This document shows, one piece after another, positions 8,388 to 18,500 of a stretch of 64,000 nucleotides of DNA. Position numbers and translations under genes: made by a program. Positions within the stretch are counted from its first letter, which is position 1; every line of letters starts with the position of its first letter. Location: assembly GCF_019316905.1 (NCBI RefSeq), contig NZ_CP079216.1, forward strand, positions 3,140,345 to 3,204,344, written 5' to 3'. The notes below the pieces were generated by a model. It saw only the letters and a program-made list of their open reading frames with translations. It did no database searches and was not told the origin of the DNA. This stretch comes from Tessaracoccus palaemonis. Lineage in GTDB: Bacteria > Actinomycetota > Actinomycetes > Propionibacteriales > Propionibacteriaceae.

Positions 8388-9935
8388 TCAGGGCTCGGCT
8401 TCCGGCGCCTCAGCCGTCGACGTTATCCGCGCCGCCATGCCGGCGAAGATCGCGCCGTGGAACGGGAGCACGGCCAGCCAGTAGAGCCGCCCGAAGAGCC
8501 CCTTCGGGAAGAACACCGCGCGCTGCTCGTACCGTGCGCCGTCGACGTCGGGACCCGCGCGCATCTCCAGCCATGCGGTGCCCGGCACCTTCATCTCGGC
8601 GCGGAGGCGCAGGAGGTTCCCCGCGTCCGTCCTGTCCACTGCCTCGACGCGCCAGAAATCGATCGCGTCGCCCACTCGGGCATCAGTGCGACTGCGCCGC
8701 CCGCGCCGGAGACCGACCCCACCCACCAGTCGATCCATCAGGCCCCGAGCGGCCCACAGGAACGGCGACGAGTACCAGCCGTTCTCGCCGCCGATCCCGA
8801 GGATGACAGTCCACAGCCGGTCGACGGATGCCGGAGTCGCCAGCTGGCGCGCATCCGTGAACACCGTTCGCCCCGCCCACTCCGGATCACTGGGCAGCGG
8901 GTCGCTCGGGGCGCCGAACACCTCGGCGTCCTGCCAGCTCGTCTCGACGGTGTCGGCGTTCAGCCGCCCCAGCGCGAGGCGCACAGCCTCGCGATACGGG
9001 GTGAGGCCGCCGTCGGGTGGGGGGATGAGGTCGTCGACGTCGCGGGTCTTCATGACGCACTCGTTCTGCAACGACGCGACAAGGGGGCGGGCGATCGACC
9101 GGGGCACGGGGGTGACGAGATTCACCCAGTGCGACGCGAGGCCGGGCGTCAGCACCGGCAGGGCAGCAATAGCCCGTCGGGGCAGCCCCGCCTCGCGCGC
9201 GTAGCCGTTCATCATCTCCCCGTATCGCAGCACGTCCGGTCCGCCGATGTCGACGGACCGGTTCACGCCCGGATCGACCCGGGCCGCGCCGAGCAGGTAA
9301 TGCAGCACGTCGCGGATGGCGATCGGTTGGATGCGGTTGCGCACCCACTTCGGTGCCGGCATGAACGGCAGCACATCGGTGAGGTGGCGGATCATCTCGA
9401 ACGACGCCGACCCGGACCCGATGACCACGCCGGCCTGCAGCACGAGCGCAGGAACGCCCGAGTCCAGGAAGATCTCGCCCACCCGCACCCGCGAGCGCAG
9501 ATGCGGCGACAGCTCCACGTCGTCGGGATGAAGTCCGCCGAGATAGACGATGCGGCGGACCTCGGCATCCTCCGCCGCACGCGCGACTATCTCGGCGGCA
9601 CGTTCGTCAGTCTCCTCGAATCCCCGCCCCGCGCCCATCGAGTGGATCAGGTAGTAGACGACATCGACATCCTCGACCGCGCGGGCCACGGCATCCGCGT
9701 CGTCGGCGGAACCCTCAACGATCTCGACGTCCCCGCCCCAGGGGAAGGATGCCGCGCGCACCGCGTCCCTCGCCAGCACCCGCACTCGGTACCCGGCGTT
9801 CAGCAGCCGGGGTACCAGTCGGCCGCCGATGTAGCCCGTCGCGCCGAGGACGAGCGTTCGTGGCGTACTGCCGTCGTCGGCTGGGAGCGCCCGAAGGGAC
9901 TCTTCGTGTCCCGTGGGTGCGCTGAGGTCCGTCAT
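8388..9935 (-). CDS. SDR-family NAD(P)-binding protein with DUF2867 domain
   Basis: A 515-residue two-domain protein. Residues 27-300 form a Rossmann domain of the atypical/NmrA-like SDR type: GATGYIGG at 31-38, then VEIVEGSADD and VVYYLIHSMG, with IVYLGGLHP as the strand normally bearing the catalytic Ser. The C-terminal 170 residues match DUF2867, with GENGWYSSPFLWAARGLMDR, DFWRVEA and PFHGAIFAGM. Proteins with this pair are widespread in actinobacteria and usually annotated as NAD(P)H-binding proteins without known substrate. Start ATG 9935. Confidence 0.8.
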   Translation of the reverse strand: MTDLSAPTGHEESLRALPADDGSTPRTLVLGATGYIGGRLVPRLLNAGYRVRVLARDAVRAASFPWGGDVEIVEGSADDADAVARAVEDVDVVYYLIHSMGAGRGFEETDERAAEIVARAAEDAEVRRIVYLGGLHPDDVELSPHLRSRVRVGEIFLDSGVPALVLQAGVVIGSGSASFEMIRHLTDVLPFMPAPKWVRNRIQPIAIRDVLHYLLGAARVDPGVNRSVDIGGPDVLRYGEMMNGYAREAGLPRRAIAALPVLTPGLASHWVNLVTPVPRSIARPLVASLQNECVMKTRDVDDLIPPPDGGLTPYREAVRLALGRLNADTVETSWQDAEVFGAPSDPLPSDPEWAGRTVFTDARQLATPASVDRLWTVILGIGGENGWYSSPFLWAARGLMDRLVGGVGLRRGRRSRTDARVGDAIDFWRVEAVDRTDAGNLLRLRAEMKVPGTAWLEMRAGPDVDGARYEQRAVFFPKGLFGRLYWLAVLPFHGAIFAGMAARITSTAEAPEAEP

Positions 9936-10068
9936 GCGAACAGGCTACGACGCAGGGGTGTTGACCTGAGTCGGGCGCCGACGGCTCGTGGCGGCCGAGA
10001 GTCGTCGCGGCTCCCCCTCCAGCCAGAAGCCCCCAGTCGCGCCCAGACCCCGCCAGACGCCGCCAGAC

Positions 10069-10160
10069 GCCAACGCAATTTCCCAAACGCCAACGGTATG
10101 CACGGACGCCAACGGTATTCGCGCGAATATCGTTGGCGTCCGTGCATACCGTTGGCGTCC
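10069..10160. repeat. Palindromic GCCAACG repeat, copy 1
   Basis: Three forward copies of ACGCCAACGgtat-like units (starting about 10067, 10087, 10106) followed by two inverted copies (to 10158). The part 10087-10158 is a 72-bp near-perfect inverted repeat, with one mismatch per arm, centred on ATTCGCGCGAAT (10117-10128). It lies between the start of the SDR gene and the end of the DUF389 gene. The same arrangement recurs at 45925-46018. Confidence 0.9.
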
Positions 10161-10198
10161 GCGGGTGGCGGCCCCGGTCAGTGCACCTCGCCCGAGGC

Positions 10199-11056
10199 TC
10201 AGGGCCTCGTCCGTCGACGCGACGCAGTGATCCTGCCCAACCAGCGGCCGAAGTGCAGCTGCACGAACAGCGTGACGACGCCCGCCACCAGCAGGCCGAC
10301 GATGTTGATGACGAGCTGCAGGCCCGCGCCGAGCGCCTCCTCCCACGCGCCGACGGCGAGGGTGAGTCCGATCGCGCCCACGGCCGGCACAGTCGTGACG
10401 GAGATGAACACCCCGACCAGGGCCGACGACTTCGAGCTGGTCAACGACACCACCCCGGCGATCCCCGCCAGCACCGCGATCACGAAGGACCAGCCGTCCG
10501 GGGAGATGATGAAGTCGGTGGCAGGCCCGGTGGTCGCCTGCTCGTAGGTGAAGACGCCCGCCGCGTAGGCGATGGCCCAGACCGCCCAGGCCGCCGCGGC
10601 GCAGGCGGCGAACCCGCCGAGCAGCGTGGTCAGAGCCAGGCCCGCGATCCCGCGACGACGTCGCACGATGGCGTAACAGATGGCCGCGATCGGGGCGAAC
10701 TCCGGGCCGACGACCATCGCCCCGATGATGAGGATGGGCTGGTCAAGGACGCGCCCGATCCCGGCGATCAGCGTCGCGAGCAGCAGGAACACGAAGAACG
10801 TCGCCGACGGGCGGGCGTCCTCCCGCGACTTGTCGGCGAGCTGGGCCCACAGCACCCCGTCGGCCGGGTGCCCGGGTGCCGCGGCCTCCGCCGCCGACCC
10901 CGCGTCCGACACGACGGTGAGCGGCTCGGACACCACGATGCTGCCGACGGCCGGCACCCCGGCGTGGCGGAGCAGCCGCATGATGTTGTTGGCGTTCTCG
11001 CGCGCCATCTCGAACAGCAGCAGATCCCCGCTCCCGTCGGCGGCGACGCCGGGCAC
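10199..11056 (-). CDS. DUF389 (TIGR00341-type) membrane protein, upstream part cut off by an in-frame stop
   Basis: Integral membrane protein with about six hydrophobic segments. DUF389 hallmarks are present: DARPSATFFVFLLLATLIAGIG, ILIIGAMVVGPEFAPIAAIC and VSLTSSKSSALVGVFISVTTVPAVGAIG. The natural start appears to be ATG 11149 behind a GGGAG site, giving MLTVRVTADHDLAVRLRDEL, but codon 27 is TGA (11069-11071); homology continues in the same frame beyond it (DLALVPGVAADGSGDLLLFE). Translation could restart at GTG 11056, yielding 285 residues that keep the whole membrane domain. It is either a pseudogene, a restart product or a sequence error. Function of the family is unknown. Confidence 0.7.
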   Translation of the reverse strand: MPGVAADGSGDLLLFEMARENANNIMRLLRHAGVPAVGSIVVSEPLTVVSDAGSAAEAAAPGHPADGVLWAQLADKSREDARPSATFFVFLLLATLIAGIGRVLDQPILIIGAMVVGPEFAPIAAICYAIVRRRRGIAGLALTTLLGGFAACAAAAWAVWAIAYAAGVFTYEQATTGPATDFIISPDGWSFVIAVLAGIAGVVSLTSSKSSALVGVFISVTTVPAVGAIGLTLAVGAWEEALGAGLQLVINIVGLLVAGVVTLFVQLHFGRWLGRITASRRRTRP

Positions 11057-11248
11057 GAGCGCCAGGTCTCAGACCGTGGGCTCCTGCTCGAGTTCGTCGC
11101 GGAGACGCACGGCGAGGTCGTGGTCGGCGGTGACGCGCACAGTCAGCATGGCGCTCAGTCTCCCGCCTCGACCACTCCCCGCGGAAGCGGTTGCGATTTG
11201 TGTCCGACCACCAGCAGGAATCGCGACCGCTTCTGGCGAAGATGAAGC

Positions 11249-12106
11249 ATGACCATCCTGCACGAGACCTACACCCTGTCCAACGGCGTCGAGATCCCCA
11301 AGCTGGGGCTCGGTACGTGGTTCATCGACGACGCCGTCGCCGCCGACGCGGTGCGAGCGGCCGTCGAGATCGGCTACCGCAACATCGACACGGCCCAGGC
11401 CTACGGCAACGAGCGGGGCGTCGGCGAGGGCGTCCGCACGGCGGGCGTCGCGCGCGACGAGCTGTTCGTCTCCACGAAGCTGGCCGCGGAGATCAAGGAC
11501 TACGACCGTGCGGTCGCCTCGATCGACGGATCGCTGAAGAAGCTCGGCCTCGACTACGTCGACCTCATGCTGATCCACAGCCCGCAGCCGTGGAGCGACT
11601 TCCGCGGCGGCGACTACTCCGACGGCAACCGCCAGGCGTGGCGGGCGCTGGAGGAGGCCCACCAGGCGGGCAAGCTCCGCGCGATCGGCATCTCCAACTT
11701 CCGCGAGCCGGACGTCGACAACATCCTGGCCGCGGCCACCGTCGCTCCCCACCTCAACCAGCTCCTGGTCCACGCGGGCAACACGCCCACCGACCTGCTC
11801 GCCTACTGCGCCGACAAGGACATCCTCGTCGAGGCCTTTTCCCCCATCGCCCACGGCGAGATCCTGGACAACGCGGACGTCCGTGCGATGGCCGACGCCT
11901 ACGGCGTCACCGTCCCCCAGCTCTGCATCCGCTACACGCTCCAACTGGGCACGGTGTCGCTCCCGAAGACGGCGAACCCGGACCACATGCGCTCCAACGC
12001 GCAGGTCGACTTCACCATCTCCGACGAGGACATGACCACGCTGCTCAACCTCCGGGCCGCTGAATACGGCGCCTCCAGCGCCTTCCCCGTCTACAGCGGC
12101 AAGTAG
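11249..12106 (+). CDS. Aldo/keto reductase
   Basis: Cytoplasmic NADPH-dependent oxidoreductase of 285 residues, a normal length for the family. The catalytic tetrad is complete: Asp47 and Tyr52 in NIDTAQAYGNE, Lys77 in VSTKL and His110 in LMLIHSP. The cofactor-binding end shows SLPKTANPDHMRSNAQV. The best match is to the 2,5-diketo-D-gluconate reductase-like (AKR5) group, but the physiological substrate is not evident. It is divergent from the DUF389 gene and followed by repeat DNA. Confidence 0.9.
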   Translation: MTILHETYTLSNGVEIPKLGLGTWFIDDAVAADAVRAAVEIGYRNIDTAQAYGNERGVGEGVRTAGVARDELFVSTKLAAEIKDYDRAVASIDGSLKKLGLDYVDLMLIHSPQPWSDFRGGDYSDGNRQAWRALEEAHQAGKLRAIGISNFREPDVDNILAAATVAPHLNQLLVHAGNTPTDLLAYCADKDILVEAFSPIAHGEILDNADVRAMADAYGVTVPQLCIRYTLQLGTVSLPKTANPDHMRSNAQVDFTISDEDMTTLLNLRAAEYGASSAFPVYSGK

Positions 12107-12366
12107 CCCCGGTTCGCGGAGCCCACCACGGTTCGCCGACCCCACCCCGGATCGCCGAGCTTGTCGAGGTGCCCTGAGCGAAGCGAAGGGAGGACCACCA
12201 CGGTTCGCCGAGCCCACCACGGTTCGCCGAGCCTGTCGAGGTGCCCTGAGCGAAGCGAAGGGTGGACCGGCACGGACCGCCGAGCCCACCACGGACCGCC
12301 GACCACCACGGATCGCCGAGCTCGTCGAGGTGCCCTGAGCGAAGCGAAGGATCGGAGCCCGAAACG
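12107..12366. repeat. Cluster of GAGC-TGTCGAGGTGCCCTG-type repeats
   Basis: This gap contains tandem and interspersed copies of GCCGAGCCTGTCGAGGTGCC followed by CTGAGCGAAGCGAAGG, at about 12153-12191, 12219-12262 and 12313-12351, mixed with short CACCACGGTTCGCCGAGCCC units. It belongs to the family at 5477-5712, with closest likeness to 51520-51690. No coding region is convincing. It marks the left edge of the accessory island. Confidence 0.8.
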
Positions 12367-12429
12367 GCGAGCCCGCAGCACACACACCGGTTCGACCACC
12401 GGGTTCACAGCCGCCTCGCTGCCGCAGGC

Positions 12430-13221
12430 CTAGGAGTCGTCTGTGTCGCCCGGTGCGTCGGACTGTTCTATCGCCACCGGTGTTGGGGCCACGCGGGGCG
12501 TTCCCTGGGCGAGCAACGCGACCAGGTTGTCGACGTGCTCGAGGTCGGCGGTCTCGGGGAACATCCAGTGAATATCTCGATGGTCTGTCGTCACGTCGAT
12601 GGTGGGTCGCACGCCTGCTCCGTGGTTGGAGCGAGGGCGCACGTACTGCACCTCGTCCAGCGAGTGAATCGAGCCGAGTTCCCCCCGCCTCAGGAGGCTC
12701 CTTGGATCGGCGGTGATGATTCGTCGGGCAGTAACCGCAATGAATGTGCTCGACGCGAACTTCTCCACGATGGCACCGGCCCTACCTGGTGCGAGCGCCT
12801 TCCAGGTCGCATCTACCCGACTGGCGAGAAACGGCACAACTCCGGCGAGGTTGTGAGTTCCCACTTCGTACGGGAACGCCACACCGCGGAGTGGCTCGTC
12901 GTCTTCAAGGAACCAGCGAAGGACATGGAGGTACGGCTCAAGATCGAGGCCCTTGGGCGCGCACACGGTATCCGGCACGACAGGCATCCGGACTACCGGC
13001 CGGAGCATGTCAGCCAAAGGCTCGATCGCTTCGAGGAGCTTTTCGCACGTAAGCCGAGAAGCCTCCGAGTCTTTCCGTTTCTTCGTCAGTGGTGCCGTAG
13101 CTCGACCCGGCAGCTCGGCGATGATCCGCAGCTCGCGCACGAGTGACTCGGTAAGCAGCCTGATCTCGCCAAGGGACTCGTCGATCTCAGTCGGGGTGCT
13201 GGTTGTAATCCGGTTGAAGAG
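12430..13221 (-). pseudogene. Island companion gene, 3' part (C-terminal half), cut off by IS30 insertion
   Basis: Codes about 263 residues of an unknown protein. It begins LFNRITTSTPTEIDESLGEI at the insertion point and ends at TAG 12430. Removing the IS30 element and one copy of the CAA target repeat joins it in frame with the 5' part (14320-15228), giving a protein of about 567 residues. The C-terminal section contains TFIAVTARRIITADPRSLLR and a IDVTTDHRDIHWMF strand, resembling a bacterial PH-like domain. Translation could restart inside the IS end, but loss of function is more likely. Confidence 0.7.
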
Positions 13222-13224
13222 TTG

Positions 13225-14316
13225 GGCAGTGTCATACCGTGGAAGCAACACTGCAGGTCAATGAGAGGTTCTCCCGCGTGACGCAACGACGGCCACTGAC
13301 CGCCCACGACAGGGCCGAGATCTCCACCGGTCTGAAGGCCGGCTGGGGCATCCGCCGGATCGCGGTCCACATCGATCGGGCCCCGTCCGTCATCAGCCGT
13401 GAAATCCGGCGTAACTCCACTAAGACCTGCGGCTACCGCGTGGTGAGAGCCGACGTCGAGGCCCAGCGCCGCCGCCGACGACCCCAGACCCGCAAGATCG
13501 ATGCCGACCCGGTACTGCGGGCCCGCGTGCTGGGCGACCTGAAACGCTCCCGAACGCCACGCCAGATCGCGGGACGGTTGCGTCTGGAGGCCTGTGACCC
13601 CACTGTGGAGACCATGGTCCACTCCACACCCGCTGATGGTGCGCAGGTCTCCCACGAAGCGATCTACCGGTTCATCTACGCCCTCCCCAAGGGCGAGCTG
13701 GCCCGCCACTCGGTGATGCTCAGATCCAAGCGCACCAGCCGTGAACCACGCTCAAAAGACGGGCGCCGGGCCCCGATCGTCGCGATGGTCTCGATCGATG
13801 ACCGGCCCGCCGACGTCACCGAACGAAGGATCCCCGGTGCATGGGAGGGAGACCTGATCATCGGGGCCCACGGCAAATCAGCAGCAGCCACGCTGGTGGA
13901 ACGAGTCACCCGTTTCACTATCATCTGCGGCCTCCCCGAGGGGAAGAAAGCCGTCGCGGTGGCCGACACCCTGGCCGAGCGAATGTGGCCCTTCCCCGAG
14001 GTACTGCGGACCTCGCTGACCTGGGACCAAGGATCCGAGATGGCCGAACATGCCCGGTTGACCGCTGCCGTGAACCTGCCGGTCTACTTCGCCCATTCCC
14101 GCTCGCCATGGGAACGAGGCACCAACGAAAACACCAACGGACTGATCCGGGAGTACCTACCCAAGGGCACCTACATCACCAGCAACCAGGCCTACCTCGA
14201 CGCGATCGCCGATGAGCTCAACGACCGCCCCCGAGCATCACTGGGGTTCTACACCCCGAGGGAGAAGTTCGAGGCCCTCCTCGCAGCCGATGTTGCTTCG
14301 ACGAGTTGACACCGCC
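13225..14316 (+). mobile_element. IS30-family insertion sequence, complete
   Basis: Element of 1092 bp with terminal inverted repeats of about 28 bp: the left end starts GGCAGTGTCATACCGTGGAA and the inverted right end starts GGCGGTGTCAACTCGTCGAA, both then reading GCAACA. It is flanked by a 3-bp direct repeat TTG (13222-13224 and 14317-14319), and the interrupted reading frame can be rejoined exactly. One transposase gene fills it. The intact ends, target duplication and open transposase suggest a recent, possibly active copy. Confidence 0.92.
13239..14309 (+). CDS. IS30 family transposase
   Basis: DDE transposase of 356 residues (GTG start at 13239 just inside the left inverted repeat). The N-terminal helix-turn-helix typical of IS30 is seen in LTAHDRAEISTGLKAGWGIR and SVISREIRRN. 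The catalytic core has IPGAWEGDLIIG (first Asp), LTWDQGSEMAEH (second Asp) and SPWERGTNENTNGLIREYLP (Glu in the second half), the standard IS30 triad. The length is normal and there is no frameshift. Confidence 0.93.
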   Translation: MEATLQVNERFSRVTQRRPLTAHDRAEISTGLKAGWGIRRIAVHIDRAPSVISREIRRNSTKTCGYRVVRADVEAQRRRRRPQTRKIDADPVLRARVLGDLKRSRTPRQIAGRLRLEACDPTVETMVHSTPADGAQVSHEAIYRFIYALPKGELARHSVMLRSKRTSREPRSKDGRRAPIVAMVSIDDRPADVTERRIPGAWEGDLIIGAHGKSAAATLVERVTRFTIICGLPEGKKAVAVADTLAERMWPFPEVLRTSLTWDQGSEMAEHARLTAAVNLPVYFAHSRSPWERGTNENTNGLIREYLPKGTYITSNQAYLDAIADELNDRPRASLGFYTPREKFEALLAADVASTS

Positions 14317-14319
14317 TTG

Positions 14320-15228
14320 GCCTTCCGTGGCATCGTTCGCGCTACGGATGCGAGCTCGTACCGCCCGGAGCGCCTGGTACTGGGCATACATCTTGAGTGA
14401 GTTCAGCAAGGCGTGGGTGTCAAACATGATCGCCTGGGCGTTCGATTCGAGGTACTGGCGTCGTGCCCGCCCATCGAGCTTCCCGAGTTCTCGGACGTGT
14501 CCACCTACGTTTTCCCGGTACAGCTCCCACTTCTGAGTGATCGCCGAGGCCTCGTGGGAGACGAGTTCCCACACGGACTCGTTGACGGACCCAAGCTCGC
14601 GAGCCTCTTGGAAAGCACCGTCGACCGTCTTGACGAGCGCCCTCAGTTCTGCCCACTGGTCGCTTCGGATGGCCTGGAGCGTCTGTGTGGTGAGCGCGAT
14701 GTTGGTGCGGACGAGACCCGAAATCTCACCGAGTTGCATCTGGAGCCCGATCATGGCGACGGCTGGACCGATGGCTGCGATGGCCGCTGCGGCCGTCATC
14801 GACGCCGGGATGAAACGTGCCTGCCCGACCACTTTGCCGTTCTTGAAGATCGCTCCGAGCTTTGCCCCGTCCTTCCCGGCCATCTCCCCGCCGCTCTTCA
14901 ACAGAGACAGCGTCGCATCGTTGACACGGAAGAGGCCCTGCGCGCTCGACGCAGCCTCTGCGACGTTTCCAACGATCGTGCCTGTGTTGCCCAGTGAACC
15001 CAGAGCCGTGGAGAGCTGAACTCGGTCGAACGATGGGATCAAGTCGAGGCCGATGCGTTCTACGCCATCCGGAACTTCACCGAACAGGACCGCAACGCCC
15101 GGGGTCACTTCCACAAGGGTCGTTGACGGTGCGTGCTCCAGCTCATCAGACGCGGCGTGACCTCCTTCAGCGTGCGCCGAACCCGTGCCGTCGTCCTCAC
15201 GGTCGGCCGCCTCGGGTGCCTCGTCCAT
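14320..15228 (-). pseudogene. Island companion gene, 5' part (N-terminal half), cut off by IS30 insertion
   Basis: N-terminal part of the disrupted gene, about 303 codons from ATG 15228, which has GAAGGAG at 8 bases. After an acidic start it shows PGVAVLFGEVPDGVERI, a hydrophobic Ala-rich stretch (AAAAIAAIGPAVAMIGLQMQ) that could be one membrane segment, and a long helical region with LRALVKTVDGAFQEARELGS. The frame reads into IS30 and would end 34 codons later with foreign residues (to 14218). It is transcribed divergently from the restriction operon, sharing a 284-base control region, so it was probably a regulator or effector of that system (inference). No named family is recognised. Confidence 0.68.
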
Positions 15229-15512
15229 CCCAGTTCTCCTTCTCGTCGGCGGGCGACTCGTAGCCACATCTTCGACGTTGCCTGAAGTATCGCAGGCATC
15301 ACCGACATCGGTCTTGGGTTCCTGGGCGTACCTCAATGACCCACAACGTGCAAACGCTGGCGGTGTAACGAGCTCACTGAAACTGACAGCATTCCCGCCG
15401 CACAGTGCCGCACAGAGCGACGGCTTGAACGCCCCATCGGATGACCTACCGGGCTCCTGACCACGCATCGGCCACGTCCGCTAGGGTGCAAGCACGCCAC
15501 GAGGAGGCAACT
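15229..15512. promoter_or_regulatory. Divergent control region of the restriction island
   Basis: This 284-base gap lies between the start of the IS-disrupted companion gene (leftward) and the TTG start of the helicase gene (rightward). Promoters for both must lie here, and for the helicase side it is the only likely promoter of the following 16 kb. I cannot assign -35/-10 boxes with confidence and see no clear operator palindrome. Confidence 0.4.
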
Positions 15513-18500
15513 TTGGACGTATTCAAAGTGCGCGAGACGGTCATCGAGGACTACCGCGCATTCACCACCTCGTCGATCGACGTGAAAGACGCGCGGCTCA
15601 AGGATCACTACGAACAGGAGCTGGACGCCGATCGCCAGTGGCCCGAGCCCTGGATCTCCCTCAACCCGGCATTCGCCTCCGGGGGCAGCGTCGACGAGCT
15701 GGTGCGTGATGGAATCCTCCACCCCGAGTGCGATCCCATCTTCCGGGTGAAGCAGCACCTCGAGGACCGAGGCACCTCCCCCATCACGCTCCACCGGCAC
15801 CAGCGTGAGGCCATCGAGGTCGCGAGGACGGGCGAGAGCTACGTGCTCACAACCGGCACGGGCTCCGGCAAGTCGCTGGCCTACATCGTCCCCATCGTCG
15901 ATCACGTCCTGCGACAGCCGAAGACCCCGGGCGTCAAGGCGATCATCGTCTACCCCATGAACGCCCTCGCGAACTCGCAGCGCGGCGAGCTGGAGAAGTT
16001 CCTCCGCAACGGCTACGGGGAGGGCAATGAGCCCGTGACCTTCGCCCGCTACACGGGGCAGGAGTCCGGCGAGGAGCGGGACCGCATCCTGAAGGACCCG
16101 CCCGACATCCTGCTCACCAACTACGTCATGCTCGAGCTCGTCCTCACCCGCCCAGACGAGCGCGCCCGCCTGGTGAAGGCCGCCCGAGGCCTCCAGTTCC
16201 TCGTCCTCGACGAGTTGCACACGTACCGCGGACGCCAGGGTGCGGACGTCTCGATGCTCGTGCGACGGGTCCGCGACGCCTGCGCATCGCCGAACCTGCA
16301 GTGCATCGGCACCTCGGCGACGATGGCCAGCGGCGGCTCCTCGATCGATCAGCGACGCACGGTCGCCGAAGTCGCCACACGCATCTTCGGCGCACCCGTC
16401 ACGCCTGACCACGTCATCGGCGAGACCCTCACCAGGGCAACCACCGGGCGCGACGACGACGTCACGGGCCTTCGGGCAGCCGTCCGGTCCGGTCAGCTCC
16501 CCGGCGACTTCGACGCGTTGGCGGCCTCGCCGCTCGCCGCCTGGATCGAGACCACGTTCGGCCTGACCACCGAGGAGGGCACCGGCCAGCTCGTCCGCCA
16601 GAGCCCACGACGACTCAGGGAACACGCGGCGCCCGCGCTCTCCGACATCACCGACGAACCTGTGCCCGACTGCCACGAGGCGATTCAGCGGTGCCTCCTC
16701 GAGGGGTCGGAGGTGCGACACCCACGCACGGGCCGCCCGCTCTTCGCGTTCCGGCTGCACCAGTTCATCTCCAAGGGCGACACCCTCTACGTGTCACTGG
16801 AACCCGAGGACACCCGCTTCATCACCTCGAAGTACCAGGTCGCTGTCCCGTCGGCGAAGGAGAAGCTGCTCTACCCGCTGGCCTTCTGCCGCGAATGCGG
16901 CCAAGAGTACGCCGTGGTCCGCGCCGTGACCCGTGCCGGGGAGACCAGCTACCAGCCCCGCGCCTCCCGAGATGTGTCCGAGGACTCCGCGCAGGACGGC
17001 TACCTCTACATCTCCACCTCGCTTCCCTGGCCAGTCGACCCGATCGCCGACGGGCGGCTTCCTGACTCCTGGGTGGACGTCGACAACGACCCCCTTCCTG
17101 CGAAGGTCAGGTACCTCCCCCGCCGGGTCACCGTCGACACCGCGGGTCATGAGGTCCCCGTGGGTGGCACTCCGGCCGCATTCATCCCCGCCCCGTTCAC
17201 GTTCTGCCTCTCCTGCCAGGTCAGCTACGAACAGACCCGTGGCCGCGACTTCTCCAAGCTCGCCACTCTCGATGCCGAAGGTCGAAGCTCCGCCATCTCG
17301 GTGATCTCCTCCAGCATGGTGCGCGCCCTGCGTGAAGTGCCGGAGGACGAGCTCCCGAAGGAGGCACGCAAGCTCCTCACCTTCGTCGACAACCGGCAGG
17401 ACGCAAGCCTGCAGGCCGGTCATCTCAATGACTTCGTCCAGATCGCCCAGGTCCGAGGCGCGCTCTTCGCCGCCATGAAGTCCAACCCTGAGGGCCTCAC
17501 CCACGAGGACGTCGCCGCGCACGTCGTCAACGCCCTCGGCCTCGACTTCGCCGACTACGCGGCGTCACCAGAAGCGCTCTACGCCGCGAAGGCCCGCACT
17601 GAGCGCGCCCTGCGCGAGCTGGTCGAGTACCGGCTGTACCTCGACCTTCAGCGCGGCTGGCGCATCACCATGCCCAACCTCGAACAGACCGGGCTCCTGC
17701 GGGTGAGCTACGAGTCCCTCAACGACGTGGCCGCGGACCAGGGCCTCTGGGAATCGAAGCATCCCGCCCTGCGGGATGCGGCGAACGGCCACCGCGAGGA
17801 GCTCTGCCGGATCATCGTCGACGAGTTCCGCAAGGTGCTCGCCGTCGATGTCGATTGCCTCACCGAGACAGGGTTCGAGAAGATCAAGAGGCAGTCGTCC
17901 CAGGAGCTCGCGGGGGCCTGGAGTATGCCGGGCAACGAGCAAATGGCCCCGGTGGGCACCGTGTTCGCCTTCGCCTCGCAGCCCGGCCGTCCGCGCCAGG
18001 GCCTGCACCTCACCGGCCGGTCGGCGCTCGGCCGATACCTCCGTCGACCGAACCAGTTCCCGTCCCAGCCCGCCCGCCTCACCACCGATGAGGCCCAGCA
18101 GGTCATCCACGACATCCTCTCCGTGCTCAGCCGCGTGGGGATCCTCACTCAGGTGGACAGCGACGGGCAACGGGGCCACAGGCTGAAGGCTTCCGCCATC
18201 CGGTGGAACGCCGGCGACGGAACCAGCGCCGCATCCGATCCGATCCGCAAGACCCTCGACGCCGACGCCGGCGGTCGGGTCAACGCGTTCTTCAAGACGC
18301 TCTACGAAGGAGTGGCGCGTGAGCTGCGCGGGCTGTCCGCCAGAGAGCACACCGCACAGGTTCCGCCCGCCGAGCGGGAGAACCGCGAGCGGGAGTTCCG
18401 AGAGGGTTCCCTTCCGCTGCTCTACTGCTCCCCGACGATGGAGCTGGGCGTCGACATCTCCAGCCTCAACGCGGTCGGCCTGCGCAACGTGCCCCCCACC

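Noticed and set aside
8457..10547. Long open frame of 696 codons on the plus strand
   Set aside because: It is antisense to the SDR/DUF2867 gene and crosses the palindromic repeat; composition is Arg/His/Gly-rich with no family motif, the usual shadow in GC-rich DNA.
11069..11071. TGA in the DUF389 gene as a selenocysteine codon
   Set aside because: The family has no conserved Cys/Sec at this place and no hairpin of SECIS type is evident just downstream; a nonsense mutation or restart is simpler.
12107..12366. CRISPR-like array
   Set aside because: Units are irregular in length and spacing, occur in both orientations and have no unique spacers; no cas genes in the window.
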